Source: an uncultured bacterium (GTDB taxonomy: Bacteria; Actinomycetota; Coriobacteriia; Coriobacteriales; Coriobacteriaceae). Taken from it: 5,728 nucleotides of DNA. This document shows, piece after piece, positions 1 through 5,728 of this stretch. The stretch is from NCBI GenBank assembly GCA_905215205.1, contig CAJMPK010000096.1:1-5728 (forward strand), given 5' to 3'. A model generated the notes under the pieces. It made no database searches and was not told where the DNA came from. It was given only the letters and a program-made list of their open reading frames with translations. The position numbers were made by a program, and so were the translations under genes. How positions within the stretch are numbered: position 1 is the first letter of the stretch; every line of letters begins with the position of its first letter.

Positions 1-40
1 CCTCGGCGCCGGGCGCCCGACGTAAGTTACTGAGCCAGTA
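1..40. other. Left-edge non-coding DNA with two overlapping GC palindromes
   Basis: No reading frame with a start is visible in the 40 bases after the yggT stop. Two perfect palindromes overlap here: CGGCGCCG at 4-11 and CGGGCGCCCG at 10-19. Positions 5-9 can also pair with 13-17 to make a 5-bp hairpin with a 3-nt loop. On the minus strand this lies about 22 nt after the yggT stop, so it could begin a terminator. The window ends before any T-run can be seen, so the role stays open. Confidence 0.35.
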
Positions 41-322
41 CTATACGAGTATACCTATAAGAAGCTGCAGAATCAGCCTCTGCACCAACTGCAACGCAAT
101 AATTGCAACGACCGGCGAAAAATCAACGCCGCCCATCGGCGGAATAAACCGACGAAACAGGTTGAGCCACGGACCGCAGACGCTATCGAGCACCGCGGCG
201 ATATCCTGCAGCAGGCCGCCCTGCTTCATGGGAATCCACGTCATAAAGCAATAGACCACGATGAGCGTGGAGTAGAAGTTGAACAGCGTGTTGACCAGCT
301 GGACAATGGTGTAGATGTTGAT
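41..322 (-). CDS. yggT: YggT family small integral membrane protein (YlmG-like)
   Basis: This is a small two-helix membrane protein of the YggT/YlmG family. The biochemical role of the family is poorly defined; it is linked to envelope or division functions by genomic context. Counting from an ATC at 322 it has 93 residues. There is a first hydrophobic helix at about 4-27 and the TWIP motif at 28-31 (family S/T-W-x-P). A central segment holds P51, R57-R58 and IPP at 60-62, then the highly typical GGVDFSPVVAII at 64-75 runs into the second helix (about 71-92). The match and length fit the family. The start is unusual. No ATG, GTG or TTG exists between the sepF stop (344-346) and a GTG at 259, and that GTG would delete most of helix 1. 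AGGAG at 329-333 lies 6 nt before ATC 322; ATT 328 is the alternative. The gene directly follows sepF in the same frame and is probably co-transcribed and coupled. The product is secure, the start is not. Confidence 0.85.
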   Translation of the reverse strand: MNIYTIVQLVNTLFNFYSTLIVVYCFMTWIPMKQGGLLQDIAAVLDSVCGPWLNLFRRFIPPMGGVDFSPVVAIIALQLVQRLILQLLIGILV

Positions 323-328
323 GAGAAT

Positions 329-333
329 CTCCT
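329..333 (-). promoter_or_regulatory. Shine-Dalgarno AGGAG of yggT (points to a non-canonical start)
   Basis: The minus strand reads GGCGAGGAG just after the sepF stop, and its AGGAG core covers 333-329. A 6-nt spacer leads to ATC at 322-320. An upstream AAGG at 339-336 would instead serve ATT at 328-326 with a 7-nt spacer. No canonical start lies within reach of either. This site is the main reason for extending yggT upstream of the GTG at 259. Confidence 0.55.
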
Positions 334-343
334 CGCCTTGGGT

Positions 344-1069
344 TTACTTAAGGTAGCCGTCGGCGCGCAGCTTCTTGAGGTCCGAATCCTTGACCTCGCA
401 GCCGGCGGGCAGCACCATAAACACGCGATCGCCCACCTCTTTGACCGTAGCGCCCAGGCCGCAGGCAAAGCCATAGCTAAAGTCCAGGACACGCTTGGCG
501 ACCTCGGTGCGAACTCCAACAAAAATCAGCGCAACGGGCTGCTTGGTGCGCACACGGCGGACAACGGTCTCGACATCGTCATAGCTCTCGGGACGCAGAA
601 CATAGGCAGGCAGCTGCGGCGTGGCGTTGATGATGTTGCTCGCATAGGCCGAAGCGTCGCTCGGCGCAGGAGCGGTCGCAGGTGCCGCGGCGCGAGCGCG
701 AGCGCTCTCGGCATAGCTCGACGGCGTGTCGTAAGCGCCGGGACGATAGCCGCCCGCGACACTATCCTGAGAACGCGACGGCGGATTGTACGTCGTTGCA
801 TGACGCGAGTCATCGCCGACCAGCTGTCCGGAACGCGTGTACACGGCGACCGACTCGGCCTCGCCGCGGCGCGTCTGGCCCAGCAGACCGTTGCTCGGCT
901 CATCTTGGGTATAGAAGCCCTCGCCCGAGGTACCGCTGTAGCCGTTGTTCTGATAGCCATCGTCGTAGCCGTCATCGTAACCGTAGTCGTCATCCTGGCC
1001 ATAGCCCTGGTCGTAACCCTGCTGGCCGCCCAGGTGCATCTTATTTTTAATCTCGTCAAGGAAGCCCAT
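344..1069 (-). CDS. sepF: Cell division protein SepF with long low-complexity linker
   Basis: SepF is a cytoplasmic FtsZ-binding protein that polymerises and tethers the Z-ring to the membrane. In many actinobacteria, which lack FtsA, it is the main membrane anchor. The protein has 241 residues. The N-terminus MGFLDEIKNKM (1-11) is the typical amphipathic membrane-binding helix. A Tyr/Gly/Asp/Gln-rich stretch (16-44) and a Ser/Ala/Pro-rich linker follow. The conserved SepF (DUF552-type) domain occupies about 154-227, with the VLDFSYGFACGLGA stretch at 194-207 (G200 matches the glycine of the dimer or polymer interface) and VGDRVFMVLP at 212-221. Simple SepF proteins have about 150 residues, so the excess is in the linker. 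ATG 1069 is chosen because it begins the anchor helix and has AGAGGA 7 nt upstream; an in-frame GTG at 1120 would add 17 unconserved residues. The gene lies 60 nt after yggS and directly before yggT. Confidence 0.95.
   Translation of the reverse strand: MGFLDEIKNKMHLGGQQGYDQGYGQDDDYGYDDGYDDGYQNNGYSGTSGEGFYTQDEPSNGLLGQTRRGEAESVAVYTRSGQLVGDDSRHATTYNPPSRSQDSVAGGYRPGAYDTPSSYAESARARAAAPATAPAPSDASAYASNIINATPQLPAYVLRPESYDDVETVVRRVRTKQPVALIFVGVRTEVAKRVLDFSYGFACGLGATVKEVGDRVFMVLPAGCEVKDSDLKKLRADGYLK
938..1024 (-). repeat. Coding low-complexity repeat: degenerate D-D-G-Y / Q-G-Y units in SepF
   Basis: Codons 16-44 of sepF encode a stretch with tyrosines at 19, 23, 29, 31, 35, 39 and 44, separated by Gly, Asp, Gln and Asn. 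The clearest tandem unit is D-D-G-Y (32-35 and 36-39), visible in the DNA as near-identical 12-bp units of GAY GAY GGY TAY. Such tracts commonly change length by slippage and are expected to be disordered. The repeat is seen directly; its function is unknown. Confidence 0.7.
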
Positions 1070-1076
1070 GGTTGTG

Positions 1077-1082
1077 TCCTCT
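1077..1082 (-). promoter_or_regulatory. Shine-Dalgarno AGAGGA of sepF
   Basis: AGAGGA on the minus strand, with a 7-nt spacer to ATG 1069, decides the sepF start in favour of the residue that begins the amphipathic anchor helix. An upstream GTG at 1120 has only a weaker AAGG, with a 7-nt spacer, overlapping the yggS stop. Confidence 0.65.
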
Positions 1083-1129
1083 CGCGGTTTAGTGCAGGCG
1101 CCCCGATAATCAGTGCGCACTTCAGAGCC

Positions 1130-1867
1130 TTATTTTACTGCAAACTCCGGGCTAAATACTACCCTGCCCAGGCGAACGAGCGTAGAGCCCTCCTCAAGGG
1201 CAGGCTCAAAGTCCTCGCTCATGCCGCAGGAAAGCTCAGGCAGGTTCAAATCGGGATGCGCCGCCTCCAGCTCATCCCTCAGCTCACGAAGCCCCGCAAA
1301 GGTGCGGCGTGCCACATCCTTATTCCCCCGGGGCGCCATAGTCATAAGCCCCTGTACGCAAATTCCCTCAAGTTCCGCAAGCTCACCCGCGGCGGCGCGA
1401 ATCTCATCGGGCGAAAAGCCTCCCTTCGACTCCTCACCACTCACATTGACCTCAATGAGCACACGCTGGGGGCCGGCGAGCTCGCCTGCCTCAATCTTGC
1501 GGGCAGCACGGCTCGAGATCGCCTGCGCCAGATGCAGCGAACCCACCGAGTGAATCAGCTCGGCTGAGCCCAGCACCGCATTGATCTTATTGGTCTGCAG
1601 GTTGCCGATCATATCGAAGCGCACCTCGGGCAGCTCCGGATGCTCCGCCAGACCCGTGAGCTTGCGAACCAGCTCCTGCGGGCGGTTCTCGGCAAAATGG
1701 CGATACCCCGCCTGGATGGCGGCAACGGTCTCATCGACACCAACGGTCTTGGACACGGCAATGAGGCTCGCGGCGTCGTGGGGACGGCCTGCGCGATCGA
1801 GCGCCGCATAAAAACGTTCCAGAATCTGCTCGCGGCGAGCGCGCATCAAGTCCAAATAGTTATCCAT
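1130..1867 (-). CDS. yggS: YggS family PLP-binding protein (PLP homeostasis protein)
   Basis: This is a cytosolic single-domain protein with the alanine-racemase-type TIM barrel. The family (E. coli YggS, B. subtilis YlmE, eukaryotic PROSC/PLPBP) binds pyridoxal 5'-phosphate and buffers vitamin B6 and amino-acid pools; no catalytic reaction is established. It has 245 residues against a usual 220-235. The PLP-Schiff-base lysine is K40 in LIAVSKTV. Other family blocks are FAENRPQE (58-65), IGNLQTNK (87-94), VLIEVNVSGEESKGG (136-150), GLMTMAP (173-179), and the phosphate-binding end with SCGMSEDF (213-220) and VRLG (231-234). The usual Trp-His before the IGxLQ block is Phe-Asp here (84-85), a mild departure. 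ATG 1867 is chosen because GGAGG at 1877-1881 lies 9 nt upstream and the N-terminus then matches family length. The gene leads the yggS-sepF-yggT group, as in many Gram-positive division clusters. Confidence 0.95.
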   Translation of the reverse strand: MDNYLDLMRARREQILERFYAALDRAGRPHDAASLIAVSKTVGVDETVAAIQAGYRHFAENRPQELVRKLTGLAEHPELPEVRFDMIGNLQTNKINAVLGSAELIHSVGSLHLAQAISSRAARKIEAGELAGPQRVLIEVNVSGEESKGGFSPDEIRAAAGELAELEGICVQGLMTMAPRGNKDVARRTFAGLRELRDELEAAHPDLNLPELSCGMSEDFEPALEEGSTLVRLGRVVFSPEFAVK

Positions 1868-1919
1868 TGCCAATCGCCTCCGCTGACAGCCAAACAAGTA
1901 GTCCCATGCTAACGCAAGA

Positions 1920-1947
1920 GCGCGGCCCTGCATGTGCAAGGCCGCGC
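1920..1947 (-). terminator. Strong hairpin between phoU and yggS, probable terminator of the pst-phoU operon
   Basis: Positions 1920-1932 pair with 1935-1947. GCGCGGCC matches GGCCGCGC over 8 bp, then one mismatch, then TGCA against TGCA around the TG centre. It begins 40 nt after the phoU stop and ends 52 nt before the yggS start. On the minus-strand transcript the hairpin is followed by UCUUGCGUU, only a modest U-rich tail, so termination may be partial or factor-assisted. It could instead be a leader structure for yggS if a promoter lies to its right. I found no convincing -35/-10 pair in the 1868-1987 gap. Confidence 0.55.
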
Positions 1948-1987
1948 CCACTTAGGTATTTACAATCTTTCGACGAACGGAGCTACC

Positions 1988-2845
1988 CTACTCCTCGTCG
2001 TCCTCGCCATCATCCTCGTCCTCAAGATGATTCAGCAAGTAGCGAAGACCCTCGCTCACCTCGTTAGCGGACACCTTGGCAACAAAGTGTGCATCCACGG
2101 CGGGCCTCATAATGACGCCCTCGCCCGAAGGCACGCGCATGCTCTCGAGCTCATCCTCATCAGTGCGGGCGATATCGCCGGCATTCATGCGCTGACCAGT
2201 CAACAGGAAGGTCAGACGGCAAGCGGCATCGATGGAAATCGAGGCGATGCGATCGAGGTAGCGCGAAACCATGATGGCGCGGCGCAGGTCGTCGTAGTTG
2301 CTATCGTCATCCATAAACTCGCCCGCATCCATGCGGTTGAAGATACGGAAGAACTTCTCGTAGGCCGCGTGCACCGGCTCGTCCTCGACGGCAAGGTTGC
2401 AGATGATGGACATGTCATTGGTGACGAGCGCAGAAAGCGAAGAGCCCAACACCTGGTAGACGGCCTCAGCCTCGGCCTCGACCGTACCGACAAGCTCCTT
2501 GGGCAGCGAGATGTCAGCCTTGATCATATGACGCGTGGCGCGGCAGATCTGGCGAACCTTATCGGTCATGCGCTGCAGGTTAAAGTCGACGTAGATGATC
2601 GTCTGCAGTAAGCGGAAGTCGGAAGCGACCGGCGACTGCGTGGCGATCAGGTTGTAGCACACGGCCTCCAAGTTAGCGCAGCGCGCGTCAATCGAAAGCG
2701 TGCGCTTCTTGGTCTTGGTGGCGAGCTTGCGGTCGTCGGTCACATAGGCCTTCACGGCATCGTGGAGGGCCAGATCGACGGCCTCGTAGATGCTCAGCAT
2801 CTCGTGGCGGGCCTCGATGAGCTGACGGGAAAACAATTTTCGCAT
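1988..2845 (-). CDS. phoU: Phosphate-specific transport system accessory protein PhoU
   Basis: PhoU is a cytoplasmic helical-bundle protein that links the Pst transporter to the phosphate-sensing histidine kinase and restrains phosphate uptake when phosphate is ample. It has 285 residues, against a usual 215-240. Two PhoU repeats are visible. The first contains LIATQSPVASDFRLLQTI (66-83) followed by LQRMTDKV (90-97). The second contains RYLDRIASISIDAA (195-208). The metal-ligand pattern (E/D-x-x-x-D, family LERIGDHA) is degenerate. The first repeat has Q91 and D95; the second has D198 but Ser and Ile where Asp and His usually sit. Residues 218-285 are a C-terminal extension ending in an 11-residue, almost wholly acidic tail (275-285). 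ATG 2845 has GGAG 6 nt upstream. The gene is last in the pst cluster, 92 nt after pstB, and a strong hairpin follows it. Identity is supported by both sequence and position. Confidence 0.93.
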   Translation of the reverse strand: MRKLFSRQLIEARHEMLSIYEAVDLALHDAVKAYVTDDRKLATKTKKRTLSIDARCANLEAVCYNLIATQSPVASDFRLLQTIIYVDFNLQRMTDKVRQICRATRHMIKADISLPKELVGTVEAEAEAVYQVLGSSLSALVTNDMSIICNLAVEDEPVHAAYEKFFRIFNRMDAGEFMDDDSNYDDLRRAIMVSRYLDRIASISIDAACRLTFLLTGQRMNAGDIARTDEDELESMRVPSGEGVIMRPAVDAHFVAKVSANEVSEGLRYLLNHLEDEDDGEDDEE

Positions 2846-2937
2846 GGTTCACTCCAATCAGTTGGGTGCGGTCATGCCGCCCGCACAGTGAATACGCACC
2901 GGACCAGGTCCGATCGGCTTGGGACTAGTCGCACCGA
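2846..2937 (-). other. pstB-phoU intergenic region with clustered inverted repeats
   Basis: This gap is far longer than the other gaps of the operon. It holds GTGCGG (2866-2871) pairing with CCGCAC (2881-2886) around a 9-nt loop. It also holds a 13-bp perfect inverted repeat CGGACC-A-GGTCCG (2900-2912), and two palindromes, CCGATCGG (2910-2917) and GACTAGTC (2923-2930). There is no T-run, so a classical terminator is unlikely. Possible roles are an RNA-processing or stability element, or partial attenuation before phoU. No promoter with both boxes was found. Confidence 0.45.
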
Positions 2938-3741
<804 letters not shown>

Positions 3742-3753
3742 GGGACTCCTTAA

Positions 3754-4659
3754 CTAGCGACGCTTGCGCGACAGGAAGCGCGCAAACAGGTTGAAGGCCA
3801 GAATGATCACCATCAGCAAGAGCGCGGTACCGTAGGCTGCGTTCATGTTGATGCCGTCGTTGGCAAGCAGGTACAGGTGAACCGTCATGGGGCGGCCGGA
3901 ATCGAGCGGCGAGATAGGTAGATTGATGGCCTGGCCCATGGTGTAGAGCACCACGGCGGTCTCGCCGATGGCACGGCCGATGGCAAGGACGATGCCCGTG
4001 GCAATGCGGCCAAAGGCCGAAGGAAGCACGATCTTGGAGACGACCTGCCACTTGGTAGCGCCCAGGCCGTACGCGCCCCAACGGATATAGCGCGGAACGG
4101 CGCGAATGGCCTCTTCGGTGGTGCGCATGACGATGGGAAGCATCAAGAGCGCGAGCGCCAGAGCGGCCGAGACCATCGAAAGGCCCAGGCCCATGGCCTC
4201 GACAAACAAGGCGTAGCCAAACAGGCCCATAACGATGGAGGGCACCGAGGCCAAAGCGTCAGCAGCGTAGCGAATGAGCTCGACGACCTTGCCCTGCTTG
4301 GCGTACTCGGCCAGATAGACGGCTGCCAGCACAGCGATCGGCGTGCAGATAAGCATGGCGAGCGCCGTCACATAGACGGTCGAGACGATCGTGGGCCAAA
4401 TTCCGCCCTCGGCGTTGACGCCCTGGGGCCAACCGAAGATAAAGTCGAGCGAGATATGCGGCAGGCCGTTAACAACCACGTAGGCGATGATAGCGACCAG
4501 TACCAGCGTGGTGATGTATGCCGCGGCACGAAACACGCCAAGCATGATCTTGTTGGACAGGTCCTTGTTGATGCGCCCCTTCTTGCCGTGGGAAAGGGCA
4601 CGCTTGATGCGCTCGCGCGACGAGGTCGTATCGACCGTCGTGTCAACGGAATCGGACAT
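3754..4659 (-). CDS. pstA: Phosphate ABC transporter permease PstA
   Basis: PstA is one of the two inner-membrane permease subunits of the Pst importer and pairs with PstC. It has 301 residues. A polar Ser/Thr- then Lys/Arg-rich cytoplasmic N-terminus (1-37) is followed by six predicted membrane spans at about 44-63, 90-116, 126-153, 160-178, 215-240 and 276-296. The coupling (EAA) loop that docks on PstB spans about 183-213 and includes GLGATKWQ (198-205) and LPSA (212-215). GRAIGET (228-234), a Pst permease signature with the conserved Arg and Glu, lies in span 5. The positive C-terminus SRKRR ends in the cytoplasm. ATG 4659 lies 3 nt after the pstC stop, and its AGGGGG ribosome site falls inside the last codons of pstC, so the two are translationally coupled. 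Assignment as PstA rather than PstC rests on gene order, the LPISPLDSGRP-type loop (247-257) and N-terminal divergence. Confidence 0.96.
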   Translation of the reverse strand: MSDSVDTTVDTTSSRERIKRALSHGKKGRINKDLSNKIMLGVFRAAAYITTLVLVAIIAYVVVNGLPHISLDFIFGWPQGVNAEGGIWPTIVSTVYVTALAMLICTPIAVLAAVYLAEYAKQGKVVELIRYAADALASVPSIVMGLFGYALFVEAMGLGLSMVSAALALALLMLPIVMRTTEEAIRAVPRYIRWGAYGLGATKWQVVSKIVLPSAFGRIATGIVLAIGRAIGETAVVLYTMGQAINLPISPLDSGRPMTVHLYLLANDGINMNAAYGTALLLMVIILAFNLFARFLSRKRR

Positions 4660-4662
4660 AGC

Positions 4663-5589
4663 CTACCCCCTCTTCTTCTTGGAAATCAGACGGACGATAC
4701 CCACCAGTGCAGCGGAGATGATAAACAGGACCACACCCATGCCAAACAGAGCCGAGCGGTGCAGGCCCGAGGAATAACTCATGTCGAGCGCGATCTGGCT
4801 CGTGAGCGTCGAGATGGGGCTCGAGATGCTGTCCGGAATGACCGGGGCGTTGCCCACGACCATGAGCACGGCCATGGTCTCGCCGATGGCACGACCCATG
4901 CCCAAGACAATTGCATCGACAATGCCCAGCTTGGCTGCAGGCAGCACGACCTTGTAGATGGTCTGCCACTTGGTGGCACCCATGGCATAGGACGCCTCGC
5001 GAATGCCCATGGGAATGGAATTGAGCGCATCGATCGTGAGCGTCGTGATGGTGGGAACGATCATGATGGCGAGCACGAACCAAGCCGTCAGCGCACCGAA
5101 GCCAAGACCACCGGTCAGCTGTGCGATAAACGGGCGGATGATGACCATGCCAAAGAAGCCGTAGATGATAGAGGGGATGCCCGCCAGCAGGTCGACGGCG
5201 GGGCTGATGAGCCTGCGCACGCGCTTGTTGGCGATCTCGACCAGATACACGGCCGTACCCACACCCAGGGGCACGCCCATGGCGAGCGCACCGACCGTCA
5301 CCAGACCAGAGCCCGCCAGCAGCGACATAATGCCGTAGTGACCCTCGGAGGGCGCCCACGTAAAGCTAAGGAAGTCCGCCAGACCGATGTCGGTAAAGAC
5401 GGGAAGCGCCGAGTACGTGGTAAAGACAAAAATCAAGATGACGGTAACGACCGCCAAGAACGCGCAGGCAAAGAAGATCCACTGCAACGCCTTCTCCTTG
5501 AGATAGGTGCTGCGCGACACCAACGCCAACTCACGCTTTTTGGGCGCCTGAGCCTCCTGCTCAATCTGAGGGGTTTCCTGTGCTTCCAC
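4663..5589 (-). CDS. pstC: Phosphate ABC transporter permease PstC
   Basis: PstC is the second permease subunit of the Pst importer and forms the phosphate path together with PstA. From GTG 5589 it has 308 residues. A Glu/Gln/Lys-rich cytoplasmic N-terminus (1-33) is followed by six predicted membrane spans at about 35-60, 88-117, 127-155, 165-187, 220-246 and 279-302. Diagnostic blocks are DLLAGIPSIIYGFFG (133-147), the EAA coupling loop with REASYAMGATKWQ (197-209) and VVLPAA (214-219), and GRAIGETMAV (232-241) with the conserved Arg and Glu. The C-terminus SKKKRG is basic. The start is debatable. GTG 5589 has GGGGAG 8 nt upstream, whereas the in-frame GTG 5598 gives a protein three residues longer, overlaps pstS by 8 nt and leaves almost no spacer to the same purine run. 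I prefer 5589, which starts 1 nt after the pstS stop. Confidence 0.96.
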   Translation of the reverse strand: MEAQETPQIEQEAQAPKKRELALVSRSTYLKEKALQWIFFACAFLAVVTVILIFVFTTYSALPVFTDIGLADFLSFTWAPSEGHYGIMSLLAGSGLVTVGALAMGVPLGVGTAVYLVEIANKRVRRLISPAVDLLAGIPSIIYGFFGMVIIRPFIAQLTGGLGFGALTAWFVLAIMIVPTITTLTIDALNSIPMGIREASYAMGATKWQTIYKVVLPAAKLGIVDAIVLGMGRAIGETMAVLMVVGNAPVIPDSISSPISTLTSQIALDMSYSSGLHRSALFGMGVVLFIISAALVGIVRLISKKKRG

Positions 5590-5590
5590 G

Positions 5591-5728
5591 CTACTCACTC
5601 CCCTTTCCGTCGTTGGTGACGGGTATAAAGCCCGCCTCGCGAATCTGCTTGTCCATCTTCTCGGACGTCACATAGTCAATGTAGTTCTGCGCCTGCTGCG
5701 AAGGCGTACCCTTCACAAAGAAGTAAAG
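5591..5728 (-). CDS. pstS: Phosphate ABC transporter substrate-binding protein PstS, C-terminal part only
   Basis: Only the last 45 codons and the stop are in the window; the gene continues past the right edge. The fragment begins LYFFVKGTPS, runs through QNYIDYVTSE and ends with GFIPVTNDGKGSE. In PstS-type binding proteins this region is the end of the second lobe: a 'plyffvKg' strand, a helix with 'a..fidyvlS' spacing, and the terminal 'GfiPv' block. PstS captures phosphate outside the membrane and delivers it to PstC-PstA; in Gram-positives it is normally a lipoprotein. The signal peptide, lipobox and phosphate-binding loops cannot be seen here. The stop TAG (5591-5593) is 1 nt before the preferred pstC start, consistent with the usual pstS-C-A-B-phoU order. 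Confidence rests on motif and context together. Confidence 0.9.
   Translation of the reverse strand, partial: LYFFVKGTPSQQAQNYIDYVTSEKMDKQIREAGFIPVTNDGKGSE
5598..5604 (-). promoter_or_regulatory. Shine-Dalgarno AGGGGAG of pstC inside the end of pstS
   Basis: The purine run AAAGGGGAG (5606-5598) lies in the last pstS codons. It stands 8 nt from GTG 5589 but essentially abuts GTG 5598, so it supports the downstream start. Its position within pstS implies that ribosomes finishing pstS reinitiate on pstC. Confidence 0.55.

Noticed and set aside
1070..1120. N-terminal extension of SepF to GTG 1120
   Set aside because: The 17 added residues are not SepF-like and would bury the amphipathic anchor, which must be N-terminal. 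ATG 1069 has its own ribosome site.
1112..1121. 10-bp palindrome AGTGCGCACT between yggS and sepF
   Set aside because: It is a single short palindrome with no T-run, partner copy or promoter boxes nearby, so it may be chance in GC-rich DNA.
338..1567. Long plus-strand open frame (409 codons) opposite sepF and yggS
   Set aside because: It is antisense to two well-supported genes. Its translation is Ala/Arg/Leu-rich without any family motif, and it is explained by the G/C-rich third positions of the genes on the other strand.
1868..1919. Possible promoter for yggS (TTGCGT near 1912-1917 as a -35 box)
   Set aside because: No acceptable -10 hexamer lies 16-18 nt downstream, so the claim cannot be supported by sequence alone.
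1868..1951. N-terminal extension of YggS to a start at 1951
   Set aside because: It would translate the intergenic hairpin and add 28 residues unlike the family. ATG 1867 has a GGAGG site at proper spacing.
1934..2611. Plus-strand open frame opposite phoU, and a similar one at 3100-3753 opposite pstB
   Set aside because: Both are complete shadows of strongly conserved genes. The first also runs through the intergenic hairpin. Neither shows a family motif.
4456..5619. Long plus-strand open frame (387 codons) opposite pstA and pstC
   Set aside because: It is rich in Asp, His, Arg and Gly with no recognisable domain and lies wholly antisense to two permease genes. It is a reading-frame shadow.

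Overview
The window looks like a chromosomal housekeeping segment from a high-GC Gram-positive bacterium. It is probably an actinomycete-lineage anaerobe of the Coriobacteriia, and a Collinsella-like organism is my best guess. The reasons are the G/C-biased third codon positions, the strong GGAGG-type ribosome binding sites, a SepF protein with a long linker, and the yggS-sepF-yggT cluster typical of Gram-positive cell-division neighbourhoods. The genus is inferred from style only and was not searched.

Every convincing gene lies on the minus strand, so transcription runs from the right edge to the left. From right to left there are: the last 45 codons of pstS (5591-5728), pstC (4663-5589), pstA (3754-4659), pstB (2938-3741) and phoU (1988-2845). 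A 120-bp non-coding gap carrying a strong hairpin (1920-1947) follows. Then come yggS (1130-1867), sepF (344-1069) and yggT (41 to about 322). The leftmost 40 bases hold no gene, only two overlapping GC palindromes.

The right two-thirds encodes the high-affinity phosphate ABC transporter. PstS binds phosphate outside the membrane, PstC and PstA form the channel, PstB hydrolyses ATP, and PhoU couples the transporter to phosphate signalling. Spacing within pstSCAB is tight (1, 3 and 12 nt), which suggests translational coupling. The pstB-phoU gap is 92 nt and rich in small palindromes. Any operon promoter or Pho box would lie upstream of pstS, outside the window.

The left third encodes a PLP-homeostasis protein (YggS), an FtsZ-anchoring division protein (SepF) and a small membrane protein (YggT). 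It probably forms a second transcription unit, although the hairpin has only a weak U-tract and read-through is possible.

I see no mobile element, CRISPR array, tRNA or rRNA, and no clearly novel system. The points most worth a second look are the missing canonical start codon of yggT, whose frame is open back to the sepF stop; the Tyr/Gly/Asp repeat linker of SepF; and the degenerate motifs and acidic C-terminal extension of PhoU.
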